Positions 10,851 through 23,349 of a stretch of DNA of 64,000 nucleotides are shown piece by piece. The translations under genes and the position numbers were made by a program. Every line of letters begins with the position of its first letter. Position 1 is the stretch's first letter. The notes beneath the pieces are model-generated. The model saw only the letters and a list, made by a program, of their open reading frames with translations, made no database searches and was not told where the DNA came from. The DNA comes from Ophioderma brevispina (taxonomy: Eukaryota; Echinodermata; Ophiuroidea; Amphilepidida; Ophiodermatidae), in NCBI GenBank assembly GCA_023653785.1, contig JAMKCH010005461.1, positions 119,218 through 183,217 on the forward strand. The letters are read 5' to 3'.

Positions 10851-13800
10851 CAGGGTCGAATATACAATGTGCGTCCTCCGCAGTAATTTCAATTCATCCT
10901 GAATCTTATTCAGGCGAATTACACCCTTGATGTTCATTTTTGGGACTAACAAAAGGAAATTCAATTTTTTGCCATTTTATAATTTAAAAATAGCACTACT
11001 TTTGTCGTCGATCAATTGTTAGTGTAATTCTTGTTGTTCGAACTGCGGCCCATTCTGGCAGGCAGAACATTAATTGTATAGATGTGTGCGCTCGCTAAGT
11101 TTACAGTGCGTTTATCGTTTGCCTTTTCATGATTTGTGATGAAGGACTGTTGTGAGTCGCTTCTCATTGATTTATTTGATTACTTCATAACGGCGTCGCC
11201 CTTCTTAGCAACGGGGGCGCCATTAATTCCGTTGCTTGGGGTAAACAGTTATTACTCCAATGATAAATACTCAGAAACGTGTACATACAGCGTTAATTTG
11301 TCACTATTTATCGATTTTGTCTTAATTCGTTTTGCATAGCTTAGATTACCAGAGGTACGAACGAAATTTGTAAGCCATAACTATTTCTGTCGGGTGCGTG
11401 TTGATGTTGTGGATTGCTTTATTGTACTTAGTATAAAACGACTTCAAAAGTTGAATTCATACAGAAATTAGGGATTCGTTGAAAAACCTCATTGGATCGG
11501 CATTACATTTATCCCTTCGCTTTCTGAAGCCTTGCCTCCTGAGTTTTAAGTTATTGCTCTTTTGTAAGTTACGGTTATATTCTTTTGTTTCAGGCATATA
11601 CATTTTGATATTTTACACGGTATTTTTTAACTTAATCACCTTTTTCTTTTTAATATTGAAGGATTACATATTATTTGATTCAGAATCTAGAAAAAATCAT
11701 ATCCTTGAATTTCGGTGACATTTCACAGATATTATTTAACGAAGTTGATTCTGATTAGTTTTAAAACGTGTTACGCCAACCCCTACAAGAATTTCCGAAA
11801 CTTGTTACGTATAAAATTATGGATGTACAGGAAAATAATAAGAAATAAGAAATCATCTTCATGTAATAAAACAGTATCGTAATCATTGTTATTAATTAAG
11901 AAGGTAGCAATGAATAAACTAAATGAGTCCCCGACTGATTGTGTAGTTCCTTCTTTGTACTTATTGAAATTGAATTTTGTATTGCGTTTTACCACATCTG
12001 TTCGTTTTAAGATTAAAGCAACGTTCGTTAATTAACTGTATCGCGTGGTTGCTTGTTGTTTGCGATGTGTGTTCGTGTTGATGGAAAACGCTAGCGTGAT
12101 GATCCTGTCCGAAGGCTCTGTATTCACGCAACATTCACTGATGTTGAATCACCTGTATTTTATTTTCACTTCTCGACAAGGAAAGACATTAAATCTACTG
12201 AACGAAATCAACAAGTTCTTGAAGAATCACACTTAACTCCGTAAGGGGGTCTCCTGGGGACCCATCTTTTGTTTTCGGACGGCGTATTTTAACACTGCAA
12301 TATATTTGGTTTATATTTTGGCGTTTGTCTAACTTTTATTTGCGTTTGTATTTACGCAAAAAAGAAGAAAATAAATACAATCAATCGCGTCGTTTTTTGC
12401 GTTAATTAGCATGGGTTTCTAGGAGCCCACTTATAAACGGAAGTGCCAATGAAAAATGAAAACACTTAATAGAGTTACTGTAATTCTGATTTTCATAATG
12501 CATACACTAAAGAAAAATGATTAATAAAACAAATCTTAGAAAGTATAGTAGGCCATTGGTGACATAATATTTTATATTCATCATATAGCGGTACACTGTA
12601 GAAACCTATGGTAATTACACGTTAACAAGCAAGTAACTCTAAAATATAAAATGGCATGGGATACTTAGCCTATATTTGTGCTTAATACGGAAATATAGTT
12701 CATTCTTTACCAACACTAGTCTAGGTGAACATTGAAATTGATGTTTTGCCCCTATTTTCCTTACTGAATATTTTTTTTTCAGTTTTTATTTCTTTATTGT
12801 TGATTTCTTTGAAGCTTTCTACCATGTAGCGGATTTTGTCTAAAAATCCTTTGGAAAGTGGCTATATAATGCATGGATCTCTGGTAGCACTCCCATTGCA
12901 CTAACAAAGTGCAATCCTTATGCAGTTAAGTCTCAATATATATGCCTACCTCTAATCCAGTCCTTTATGTACTAAGAGCCAGACTATTTCTATTTGTTAT
13001 TCAGGCCTACAATAGATAGTGAAATACCCAAGGGTTTTATGAGGGCACCGCCATACATATTGCTTTCGTCGTCGTTTCGAGTTGTCTTATATAGTGTAGC
13101 ATTTGTTTACTTTACTTATTTGTTTAGGCCTAGACCACGTAAATTGCCAGGAATTTGTAGGGGTGATAGAAACGGATGTAGAAGAGAAGGTATTGATTTG
13201 CATTATATTCAATATATCGGAATCTGAAGAAATGTAAAAAACCTCTGAATTCTTAGTGATTTGCGAGAGATCTTTAGCCGAGAAAGTTTTTTGAAGAAGG
13301 AATAAATCTGGGCGTAAGTTGTTTGAGCTCCGCGTGTTACCTATTTCGCGAGATGGGTTTAACCAGTTCAAGTGGCTATATGTTCCTGTCTCGGCTTCCT
13401 TACTTGGTGCAGGGGTGTAATTTTTAATTAGTAAATGGCTGAGGCAATCTAGGCATACTTTTTAGGGTTTGAATTCTTCTACTGTTGTAAAGATATATAA
13501 ACCTGTTTATAATATAAGGGAATATAGAGATATTTGTGATGGAGAATATTATGATTTTTATTTAGAAGACATCTTTGCTTTGGTTGTCGCCGTTGCGACC
13601 CCCGAAACCAATGGAAAAATCGCACAGCTTACGTCATAGCTCGTTGCGAGATGTCCCACGTTGGAAGAAGCGAGTACTATCCCATAATACATTGTCAATT
13701 TGATCCATAACGCTGGTTATAGTTTTAAGCTTGTAACTTCATTATCTGTACATGAATGCAGTCTTAAATACCCCTTCATCTACGCGTTTGGGATAGTGAA

Positions 13801-14426
13801 ATCGATCGCATTATCTATCTAGCAGATTAGCACCTCATTTGTGACCACGTGTGAAGAATCGTGTAATCACTAATATCCCATAATACTTGTGTCAACTATG
13901 CCAAATAAATTGGTACAACAGTGTGGACATTAACATGTGTACACGCAATCTGATACCTTATCTACTGTGTTGTGGGATTATGGTGAAATGTATTTAAATC
14001 CTTTCCATCTCCAATTTATGGGCACTTACAGCAATCAAAGGGCTTCCGTGCTATTTTTTTTATTGTCTGCCCGAGCTAATGGACAATGTTTAGCCTACTT
14101 GCTAACAATAGAAAACAATAATAATTTGCTTTGCTGTGGACAAGTTAGTTTTACAATAAAAACGTTGTAAATGATAAAAAAGCCGCCATTTGAATATCTT
14201 AAACATGACTTAGCTTATTGTTAGGTAGTTGGATGACCCTGTCCGTGTAGATGAAAATTGTGAGCTGAGAATTTAGCTATAACGGATCATTTGAGATATG
14301 GGCCTTTTAAGTTCACAAAACATTTTTGTTTTTGAGTCAGTAAAATTGCGAAATATCAATTTCCCACCCTATTTAATACTTTCCTCACTTATGACGTCAT
14401 GTATTGACTCATATTGCGAATGTTGG
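10851..14426. other. No gene recognised
   Basis: About 3.6 kb of AT-rich sequence with short frames (for example 11136-11339, 11479-11718, 12045-12236, 13087-13371). None shows a known domain, a conserved neighbour or codon use different from its surroundings. Exons shorter than about 100 bases cannot be excluded by eye. Confidence 0.45.
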
Positions 14427-14634
14427 TACTCAATTTGATGCCCATAGAAATGAGTAACTCTCAGCTATCGCGTGGTACCCATTTAACTTATAGGAATTAG
14501 ATTCCATAGGAAAATATATGGCGTAATGTGTACTCAATTTGATGCCCATAGAAATGAGTAACTCTAAGCTATCGCGGTTACCCATTTATAGGAAATTAGA
14601 TGCCCAGTAGAAAATCGGGGGGGGGTGTGGCGTT
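14427..14634 (+). repeat. Two-copy tandem duplication, 104 bp period
   Basis: TACTCAATTTGATGCCCATA begins at 14427 and again at 14531, and each copy continues through AGAAATGAGTAACTCT and AGCTATCGCG. The second copy ends at a run of nine G (14617-14625) in the context TAGAAAATC-G9-TGT, close to that of the G9 run at 165-173. Confidence 0.9.
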
Positions 14635-14639
14635 CGGGA

Positions 14640-17479
14640 CTTTGCGCGGACGTGGTCGTGCGCGTACGTGTATACGTGGGTTGCGAATTTGGGGATTTGG
14701 GTTGTAGTGTCTGTTTGTGGTTAAATGAATGTGAATTTGAATACTTTTACGTGTGTATTTTTGGTTTAATAATAGACATTCTATGTTTTTAATATGTTAA
14801 TTTTACATTTTTAAAGAAATGTATGTACTTCTTAATATTTAAAGCCACTCACATTTCAACGAATTTCCTGTTTTTTTAAACCTTTTCTTTTTTTAATTAT
14901 TAAAATTATGTAATTGGCTCCAGGTTGATTCATAATGTATATTTAAATCATCTTTACTTGTAATATTGTAACGATTAATTTTTCACATGACTGCATTATT
15001 TAATACGTATTATCATATTGTTTTGCTTTATTCTATGATGAACAAAATAAGATTGATTGATTGATAATTCATTCCATGTACAAACGAATGGGGAACACAG
15101 TCGCGGAAAGGGGCACCACAAAAATCTAAAAAGTATAAAAAAAATAAAAATATTGTTATATATAATTAATTTGTTATTCTTAAAGCCTATCAGTGATTTG
15201 CAATCAGAAAATCGAAAAAAAAATCATCAACAATCTGATGCTTCCATTTCTGTGACAATTCAGGTGCCACATACCCTGCAAGTGATAGACCGAAAGCAAC
15301 GTAATAAGGCCAAAATGTGATATTTTATCATCTGTCCGCACGCGCACGGACACTTACTACAACACGTAATTGAATGGAGATTCGTATCTGTGACCCCTGC
15401 TTTTTCTTCATTTTCTGTCAATTTTTCAATTGGAAAGATAATTTTATGAATCTTTGGATCACTGATGATAGTGCCTTTAACTCATAAAAGCCATTGTTTA
15501 AACTGTATAGTGCATCCTGTGAAAAGCGGCAAAAATGGCACTTTTCAGTCCAATTGGCACCCCTATTTCAACCGATCAATATTTTTATTTTTTTTCTGGT
15601 GGGGGTGTGGGGTGTGGCAGAGTTTTGGCGATTATTCCAATGGGAAATGCCTTTTTCGGATGTCGGGCTCCAAGAGCACCCCCATCCACTAATGTGTGTA
15701 AATACTTATCCATTTGAGTGGTTTAAGAAATGTAAACTATAGAAGTGGGACTTCCGTCATTTATCTTTACTTGTGTATTTTACGTATTATACGCGCATTT
15801 CATTCAAACCAACTAAATAGGCCTAACGTAAAAGTATAAATTTATGGCCCTATTTAAAAGATGGTCTAAATTATAATCAGGTTTGCTAGGCCCGGTGTTG
15901 CTAGGTTGTGTGGTCATCCTGCTTTTTTTTATCCTACATATTCCACAAGCCTTTAATAACTCACCGAATACACTCATTTCCAAGACTTTTATTTAAATTA
16001 ACTTTAGAGTAACTGTATAATATTTTACCTATTTTGTTGGCAGAATGTCCGTATAATATTGTAAAATTTACAATATATTTAATCAGGTTTACTGTGTCCG
16101 AGACCCTGGTTAAGTAGGCCTACATTTAGTTCATAATGTATTCCTTTGGTAACTTTTTTCCTCAAAAGCTCAATTTTGCCAATTACGGCTCCCAATGCCG
16201 GCAATTTCACAAAATTTCAGTTTCTAAACCCCTACTTTGGGACCAAATTAATTCCCAGCCACCCAAGTTCGGAAATCGGGCCCGCACATCCCTACCTGAA
16301 AAAAAAAAATAGAGCACTCCTACCCGACGCAATCGATCTGCATTTAACTTTCTTCACAAACCCCCCCTCCATCGCCAAAGATGCCCTAATAAGGTTCCGG
16401 AAGGAACCGAACCAAACCCCAAACCCCTCCGGAATAGCGAAAGCCGAACCGCGATTCGATCTGCAATTTGAAATAGACCAATCCTCTTTGGCCCGTCTAG
16501 TCTGTCAGTGGAAAGATCCAACACTGTTATATAGATGCGTTTCCTGCTATGGGCAATTTTTTGTAATACAGTGCGTATGAACCGCTGTATAGGGCCTTCG
16601 CGGAGCTAAATTATGTTGAATGGACTTTTTTATTTGCCCTCCAATCATCCAAGCATGCAGCAAATAAAATACAAGTAAGATAGAAAATTAAGCAATGTAT
16701 CAAGAGGGACTTCAAAACTCAGCCGCCTGTCGATTGGTGACTCATGACGGGTTTTGGTTAACATTGTCTCCTTGCTTAAACAATAAAACCGGTTTGTACT
16801 GGAACCGGGCTTACTCGGTCTGGCCAGCACCCGCTGACGTATCCACGAAATCCCCCATTTAAAATTAGTAACATATTTCACAAATTTTCTTTTCAACATT
16901 CCCATTTTCATAGAAGATGAACTAAACACTCAAGGGAAGTGCAAATTGTGGGCATACTCGTGGGTTTCACGGCCACTCTCTCCTGCCAATACATAACAAC
17001 GGATTAAGCTATACTTTTGGCACGTGAATGTTTGGCGGGAAAAAGGTGGGCTTGTATAACACTAATATGCCCAAATGGTTCTAGTTTAAGGTAGGGTAGA
17101 ATAGAGCTCGGAAGTGTCAGGGATAGGCTCTTTTTAAAATAAAATTACCATTGTTTTCGTTATATAAATATAGGTTATGATTGGGTTTGACAACCTGAAG
17201 TGCAAGACGGCAATATGAAATTTAATATTGAATCGGAAAGGAAACTCAAGGTCGTTTAAATGCCAATAGAGCTTCAATTCAGTCGATAAGGACATTAAAG
17301 ACTATCTTACCCAATGAGTTGGATTGATAAGATCTGATATGCATGATAAACGTAAGCGCGATGACCAATATCTACAAGAAGGAAGTTTTCTGCTATGGAA
17401 ATAAATGAAAACATAATAGTGGCTAACTGCCCCCCGATGGTTTGCCAATCGAATTTTACAGTACCTTTTGGGAAAACAT
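14640..17479. other. No gene recognised; includes a 144-codon frame
   Basis: AT-rich DNA with C- or G-rich islands at 15540-15690 and 16180-16460. The longest frame (16146-16580, plus, 144 codons) has no recognised domain. Its Pro and Asn richness reflects a C-rich island, and an A11 run inside it (near 16301) would make any reading frame fragile. Three overlapping frames at 15465-15742 arise the same way. A coding role is doubtful. Confidence 0.45.
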
Positions 17480-19790
17480 TTCAAGTCTGTTACTCGATTC
17501 GTTAAAAGAATCTGGTATCGAGGCGAACTCTCAACCTCCCAAAACTGGGAGATTTATCAGACTAATTCATTAGAAGGTGATAGAAAATTATTAAAAAATT
17601 GGAGACCTATAAGTTTTGTTTTAAATCTGATTACAAAATACTTAACACTGTCTTATAAAAAACTTACAATTGTCTTCCCAAATTAATAAGTGTGGATCAA
17701 AAGCTTTACATTAAAGGAAGTTACATTGCGTGAAAATATTCGTTAATTAACGACATCATTAGACTATTCGCAAGAAATTAATTCTCCTGGTTCCGCCTCT
17801 TGCTAGACTTTGAAAAAGGATTCTTTTTTCTGATAGCAGTGAATGGAGGTTGTTTATGCTAGCGGCTCTAGAAAAGTTTAATTTTTGTAAAATTCTTTAT
17901 AAGCTATATCCAAGTATATATAGTAAATGTGATGCATTGTATTTACTAAGAGAGGGTCGTGCGAACAGTTTTTCACTTATCAGAGGTATACGTCAAGGGT
18001 TGTTTCTATCAGCTTTGCTGTTGTTATTTCAGTTGAGATTTTGGCATAAGAAGAAATAACAAGAAGACAAGGGTTTTAAAATACCACATGAAAAATTCCT
18101 TCAAACTTTTTCTGCATATAATACAGAAATTAAAATATGTCAAGTAGCTGACGATACAACTATATGCACACGGATTCGCAATCAAACCCATGAATGAGGA
18201 TGAAACGATAAGCGGGTAGCAAAGTGTCAGGGTGTAGTGAAAAAATGTCAAAAACAGAAGGAGAATTGGCTGTCAAAAAGAAAACCGTTGTGTCCTGATG
18301 ATTTAATAAGATTCATGGGTAGGAGGGGTCCAGTGAAATCCTTGGTTATTTATTTGGATTGGACAGAGCTGAATGTCAAAGATTGAAGTGGGAATCTAAA
18401 ACTAGACAAATTGAAAAAGAATTCTCTCGTTTGGAAAAGAAGAGAATCTCACCACTTTTTGGTAAATCAATTATTATTAATACACTTCGCTTATTCTCAA
18501 TTGTATTACAATATGCGTGTGATTAGACACGCCCACAGAGTATGTAATAAAAAAGGCTGAAATCAATTCTTTTTAATTTTCTATGCGAATGGTAAAAAGA
18601 TAAAATCAAATGCCGGTGTGATTGATAAACGACTATTCAAGGGCCGGTATTAAAAATACACCGATACTAAAACAAGACGTAATGCTCTTTTAACAAACTG
18701 GGTAAAACGAATTGTAAATCCTAATTTGCACGGTGGAAGCTTGAATTTCCCCTACTTCACTGAGAGAAATTTGGTAGTAAAAAACACGTTATCTTCAAAT
18801 GAATTGTTAATCATTTTCGTACTTAAGAAGTTAAAAAAGATACCGGAATTTATCAGCAATTGTTCATGCTGGCACAAATCCCTCGTTAAACACAAGGATC
18901 GATAGTATCCCACAGATATCAAAAAATGATAATCATATGGGGGAAAGTCGGTATATTTATGTCGCAACTCTACTTTTATTTATGTGAAACATTGGATACA
19001 CGCTGGGTGAAATATACATAGGTGACGTCTGTGATTCACGTGGTTTCATCTCAATTCACGTACTGAAAATCATTCTAAAAACATTCGACTGCTTCATGGA
19101 ATATAAGGAATTCTGGAAAGTATACCAGGAAATGGAGGAAGGGAGGAGAATGTATAAAAACAAAATGAAAGGATTTGGCAAAGGGATCCGAACGTAATTC
19201 ATGGAAATGGACACAATTTACACAAACTAAATCTCGTAAAAAAACTTGTAGAAAAAAACAATTTACTCCATTTGTATCGCTTAATTACTTAAAAGGTATA
19301 CGCAAGACAACTGCGAACGGATCTGGAAACACTCAGTTTCCTAGAAGACGGACTGTGGAAACAATTTGTTGACAACCAAAATGTTAATTTGACAATTAAT
19401 ATCGCAACTTGTGGAATTTAATTGTAAAAATTCCCAAATATGTTAACTTCTGGAAGAAATACTTGATAGATGGAAAATGGTAAATACCAACCATCTGATG
19501 TTAGTAACGCTTTAGCTGATTAATCAATTGGTGAGGTGATAATATTGTACTGTATTAATAATATCCTTACATTGGGGAAGGAAATATATGGTTCCAATCT
19601 TGGGCAAAAACAGAAGAAACATTGCAAAGTTTAAACGAAATAAAATTATATCTAGTTTAAATTACGATAGGAAGCGTTATGCTACAATACAGAGATATAA
19701 CCGAAGTCCAAATGCTACTCTCTTAAACCAATTTCTGAAAATTTGTAACTACAATGTGTATGAAGCAATTTCACTCGTCTAGATTATAGC
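17480..19790 (+). mobile_element. L1/Tx1-like non-LTR retrotransposon relic, 5' truncated
   Basis: Broken frames in the correct order for an L1-type reverse transcriptase: KLLKNWRPISFVLN at about 17590-17630, LLDFEKGF-like sequence near 17795-17830, LAALEKFNFCKILYKLY then GIRQG..LSALLLL at 17856-18025, the palm box as VADD at 18144-18155, the LGxFLG.. region with LEKKRISPLFGKSIIINTL near 18420-18490, and C-terminal fragments to about 19790. L1-family elements usually have FADD or YADD, so VADD departs from consensus. No endonuclease was found upstream, as expected of 5' truncation. Frameshifts and stops throughout show it is inactive. Confidence 0.85.
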
Positions 19791-20024
19791 ACTAGGCATT
19801 TTTGATATTAGTTTATTTTTATATGTAATTTGTATAAATATAGACACAATGTAACAATTAACCATTCTGAATGAACAGACATCTGTAGTATTTGTAGAAT
19901 AGTAGCTACTGAGTAAGTAATTGCTCTTTTCACAAAATATTTGGGAGATTTTTTACTTATACACCTTTTTAAAAACCATCGCTTTACAAGAAATAAAATG
20001 TCGTATCTACATTGTAGTTTTCCC

Positions 20025-20061
20025 GTGTCGTGCAACAAAGTCGTACTTTGTTGCATGACAC
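20025..20061. other. Near-perfect short hairpin
   Basis: Two 17-base arms, GTGTCGTGCAACAAAGT (20025-20041) and ACTTTGTTGCATGACAC (20045-20061), pair with one mismatch around a 3-base loop. The stem core GCAACAAAGT recurs in the inverted repeat that starts 15 bases downstream. Confidence 0.85.
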
Positions 20062-20075
20062 GTGAAATTCAATTT

Positions 20076-20251
20076 TGAGTGCAACAAAGTCGTATCTACA
20101 CCTAAATAGGCCTATTTAGCTTAATAACTCTGCAATAAATTGAGACTGTCACCTGAAATGTATATCAAATTAAGCGTAATGAACTACTTTTTCTTATTAT
20201 ATAAATAACTCAATTTCGCCAAAAATGTCAGTTACGACTTTGTTGCACTCA
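20076..20251. mobile_element. 176 bp inverted-repeat element (MITE-like)
   Basis: Perfect 19-base terminal inverted repeats: TGAGTGCAACAAAGTCGTA at 20076-20094 and its exact complement at 20233-20251. The interior is AT-rich with no frame. No target duplication is obvious. It may be one MITE, or the edge of a larger structure that includes the hairpin at 20025-20061. Confidence 0.65.
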
Positions 20252-20289
20252 CATGACGATATTGCACCTCGGCTGCAATGTTCACCTTG

Positions 20290-20586
20290 CCACGTGCAGC
20301 ATTACGATAACATATCTGCCGTAGAGTGAACTATCAGGTTGCTATATGGAGACTGGCAGCTACTCCCGTTATAGGTTGTAGACTTTCCATCTCCAACTGT
20401 TGGACATGTATAGACACTAAAATCTGGGCATTTAGAACCACTATGGGTTGATTGTCCGATTCTTCCCGAAGCTCTTGCAGATGAAGTAGAGAGACTTGAT
20501 ACAAGTGATTCGGGTGACGACGATTCAGATGATCAGGACTCTCCGCCTGTTTCATCAGAGAACGAAGACAGTGATGACTCTGATGA
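20290..20586 (+). pseudogene. C-terminal relic of a transposon-like protein with an acidic tail
   Basis: Two overlapping frames read YQVAIWRLA (near 20335) and then LEPLWVDCPILPEALADE followed by an Asp/Ser-rich tail ending at a TGA near 20586-20590. The pattern 'YQ..IW..A...LEPLW' resembles the C-terminus of the repetitive protein family described at 33770-36290. A frame change between the two parts, and a stop upstream of the second, show it is broken. The family link is from memory of the pattern and is tentative. A terminal exon of a host gene is the alternative. A minisatellite begins right after the stop. Confidence 0.4.
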
Positions 20587-21060
20587 TGCATGATCCAATT
20601 ATGTCACCAACAAAAATAACATTTCCAATGATGACACTGCAAATTATTACACCATCAGCTATGTTACTTTCAATTAGGCCACTGCCAATTATGACACCGC
20701 CAATTATGACACCATCAGCTATGTTACTCCCAATTATGACACTGCCACCGCTGACACCATCGGCTATGTCACTGTCAATTATGACATCAGCAATATCACT
20801 GCCAATTATGATACCATCAACTATGTCACTTTCAATTATGACACTTCTGACACCATCAGCCAACCATGTCACTTAAAATCTCAACTTACGCCAGATCTAG
20901 TGTACATACGGATTAAATAAGTGTGCACTATCGATATTGTCAACTTACTTCATAGATGCCTTTCAAGAAACATTGGCAATTTGATACAAGTGTCACCACC
21001 AACTATGTCATTACCAATGACACTGCCAACTCTGTCACCACCACATTTGTTCATTACCAA
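20587..21060 (+). repeat. Degenerate minisatellite
   Basis: Variants of ACCATCAGCTATGTCACTG and CCAATTATGACACTGCC alternate in about 15-base steps, most regularly from 20620 to 20870, with a further patch at 20985-21050. The overlapping open frames on both strands (20496-20876 and 20555-20872) come from the repeat itself, which is free of stops, and are not a gene. Confidence 0.8.
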
Positions 21061-21199
21061 TTATTGTGTTTTGACCATAAATGTCTCTTCTAAATATGTC
21101 AAATCCACCAACTCACATCACATGTACCAAATTAATGGCTTTTGTTCAATTCTGACTCTCTATTTCTATACTTGGTGCTCCTATCTCCAATGGAAGGAA

Positions 21200-22110
21200 T
21201 TAAGTTCAACCAAATAACCAATGGCTGCCACAAACAAGAACCCAGTAAAGTTACCTTTGATCTTTTTGGATTCCTTGACCTTGTAAACATGGGTATAGAC
21301 ACCAGAATCATGCTTCTACCTCTATCAAAGGCGAATGTATGTAATATAATGCATTTTCTTCCATTTTTCTTGGCGGCCATTTTTGAAATTCAAGATTGCT
21401 GCCGCACATGTATGGTCCAGCAGTGTTATCAATGGTGTCATTGAATTCCTTGACCCTAAAACATGGGTGTAGACAGACATCAGAATTTAGCCTCAACGAA
21501 TCGCAGGGACCAAGATATAGGCAAAAATAATTAATGGTGGCGGCCATTTTTGAAATTCAAGATGGCTGCAACAACTAAATGGTCTAGCATTGTTATCAAT
21601 GGTCTCATTGAGTTCCTTGACCCTAACTTTGGTTCTCTACTCATAAAAATGGTGTCAAATATGGATTTCCTGCACCTACAACCATCTACAACGAGGTATT
21701 GCACATAATTCTAGGATGAGTCTTTCAAAATGTGTACTTTACATATGACAGTCGGCGGCCATCTTGGAATTCCAAATCCATACCATGTAACATGGACTTC
21801 TAATGATAAAAATGTTGTCAGAAATGAATTCCCAGCACCTAAAAACCCCATAAACGATGTATTAAACATAATACTAGGTTAAGTCATTCAAATGTGTACT
21901 TTTCATATGACTGCCGGCGGCCATCTTGGAATTCCAAATCCATACCATGTAACATGGACCTCTAATGATAAAAAACGATGTCAGAAATGAATTCCCAGCA
22001 CCCTAAAACCCCTAAAACGAGGTATTACACATACTTTTAGGTATCAAAATTAAAATTTATATTTTTAAAATGGCTACCGGCGGCCATCTTGGATTTTCGG
22101 AATTCGCAGC
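21200..22110 (+). repeat. Two adjacent tandem arrays with a GGCGGCCAT core
   Basis: In the first array, GGCGGCCATTTTTGAAATTC occurs at about 21373 and 21540 (period about 167), each followed by TGTTATCAATGGT and TTCCTTGACCCTAA, with a more decayed unit before it. In the second, CGGCGGCCATCTTGGA starts at 21753, 21915 and 22078 (period about 162), with CATACCATGTAACATGGAC and AATGAATTCCCAGCACC in each full unit. Related cores also occur near 31300, 31450 and 36610. The short frames here are by-products. Confidence 0.85.
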
Positions 22111-22299
22111 CGGTTTCGAAAAAGCACCTGTGTGATTCGTAAAGGTAAATGGTCCAACAACTCAAATCAAGTCTCAGAATCTCTTGCGGATGAATTGTAA
22201 GCGGGGTTCTAAGCAGGTCCTGGACTATCAGGTTTGATCGAAAATTGAATTATACGTCTCAATAGACCCAGCACAAAATTTATGACACAATTTTTAATT

Positions 22300-22555
22300 T
22301 GCTTCAATACTCCTTCTTCTACTTATTCTATTTCTTCTTCTTCTTCTTCTCGTTCTTGTTCTTCCCTTCCTCTTATCCTCCTCTTTCCTTTCCTCTACTT
22401 CCTTCTTCTTTTTCTTTCTTCTTCCTCTTCGTCTTTTTCTTCGTCACCATTTTCTTCTACTGCTCATTCTTTTTTCATTCTTGTTCACTTTTCATTCTTT
22501 TTCTTCTTTTTTTCATTCTTCCTCTTCCTCTTTCCCACTTCTTCTCCTGGGTAAT
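22300..22555 (+). repeat. Pyrimidine tract, (TTC)n-like
   Basis: Almost pure C and T for 250 bases, dominated by TTC and CTT. The two overlapping frames (22282-22554 and 22299-22577) encode only Ser/Phe/Leu-rich low-complexity sequence and are not genes. Confidence 0.95.
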
Positions 22556-23059
22556 TACCATATTTATAATTGAGTAAATATGCTAGGGCTCAAAATATTC
22601 CTTTGTAGCTGTATATTTATGTTATATGTTATCCCTTGTCGATGTTGTTGTCGCATGTTAATTTAGCGTTAGTGCCGAATCACTTTGTGGTAAACAAAAT
22701 CCAATTGGCCATGGAGAGTGTAATAATCAATTAACTTATAGCATGCTTAATATATTTAGCAAATGTGGAGGATGACTGATCTTAAAAGCCATACATTTTT
22801 CTCGATCTTTTCACAGTTGCATTTGCATTAAACCAACTAAAACTTCCCAACTGGCTTGGTCGTCGATAAATTCCAGTCCATAGACCACTTTATGAAGAAG
22901 ATTTATTTCTAAAAAAAGGAATTCAGCCAAACTGAAGTTGTTGATATCAGCTAAGACCTTTGAATAAAAGGTTTTCAGTGATACTACATTATTTATATTA
23001 TTACGCGCGATAAGTGTGAAAAAATATATCCGATATATCGGATTGTGATTTAGTGATAT

Positions 23060-23347
23060 AATAATGTTTTTTTTTTGCTTATTAGTGTCAAAATGAGCTG
23101 GTTACTTAGACAACTCTCTTAAACTTTCTTTGTGTGACGGCCTGTCTTTAACGGAATAACATGGATTTTCGTGTTAAAATGAGCCAGTTACTTATATTAG
23201 ACAACTGTCTTAAACTGTCTTTGGGTGACGGGTTGTCTTTAACGGAATAAACTGCAATATTATATTACATTGCATTTTATTCTTTATCCGTAACTGGCTC
23301 ATTTATTCCGTAACTGGCTCATTTTTGACAATAAGCAAAACAATATT
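23060..23347. mobile_element. Inverted-repeat element (MITE-like), about 290 bp
   Basis: The left arm around 23076-23106 (TTGCTTATTAGTGTCAAAAT, then GAGCTGGTTACT) is mirrored at 23310-23347 (GTAACTGGCTC, ATTTTTGACAATAAGCAA, AACAATATT). Between them is a two-copy internal duplication with the shared block GTCTTTAACGGAATAA. A related fragment lies near 27650-27740. No target duplication was identified. Confidence 0.65.
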
Positions 23348-23349
23348 GC

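Noticed and set aside
16146..16580. 144-codon plus-strand frame as a gene
   Set aside because: Crosses a C-rich island and an A11 run, with no known motif.
20496..20876. 126- and 105-codon frames on both strands, low-complexity proteins
   Set aside because: Both are translations of a stop-free minisatellite.
22282..22577. Ser/Phe-rich membrane-like protein
   Set aside because: Translation of a pure pyrimidine tract.
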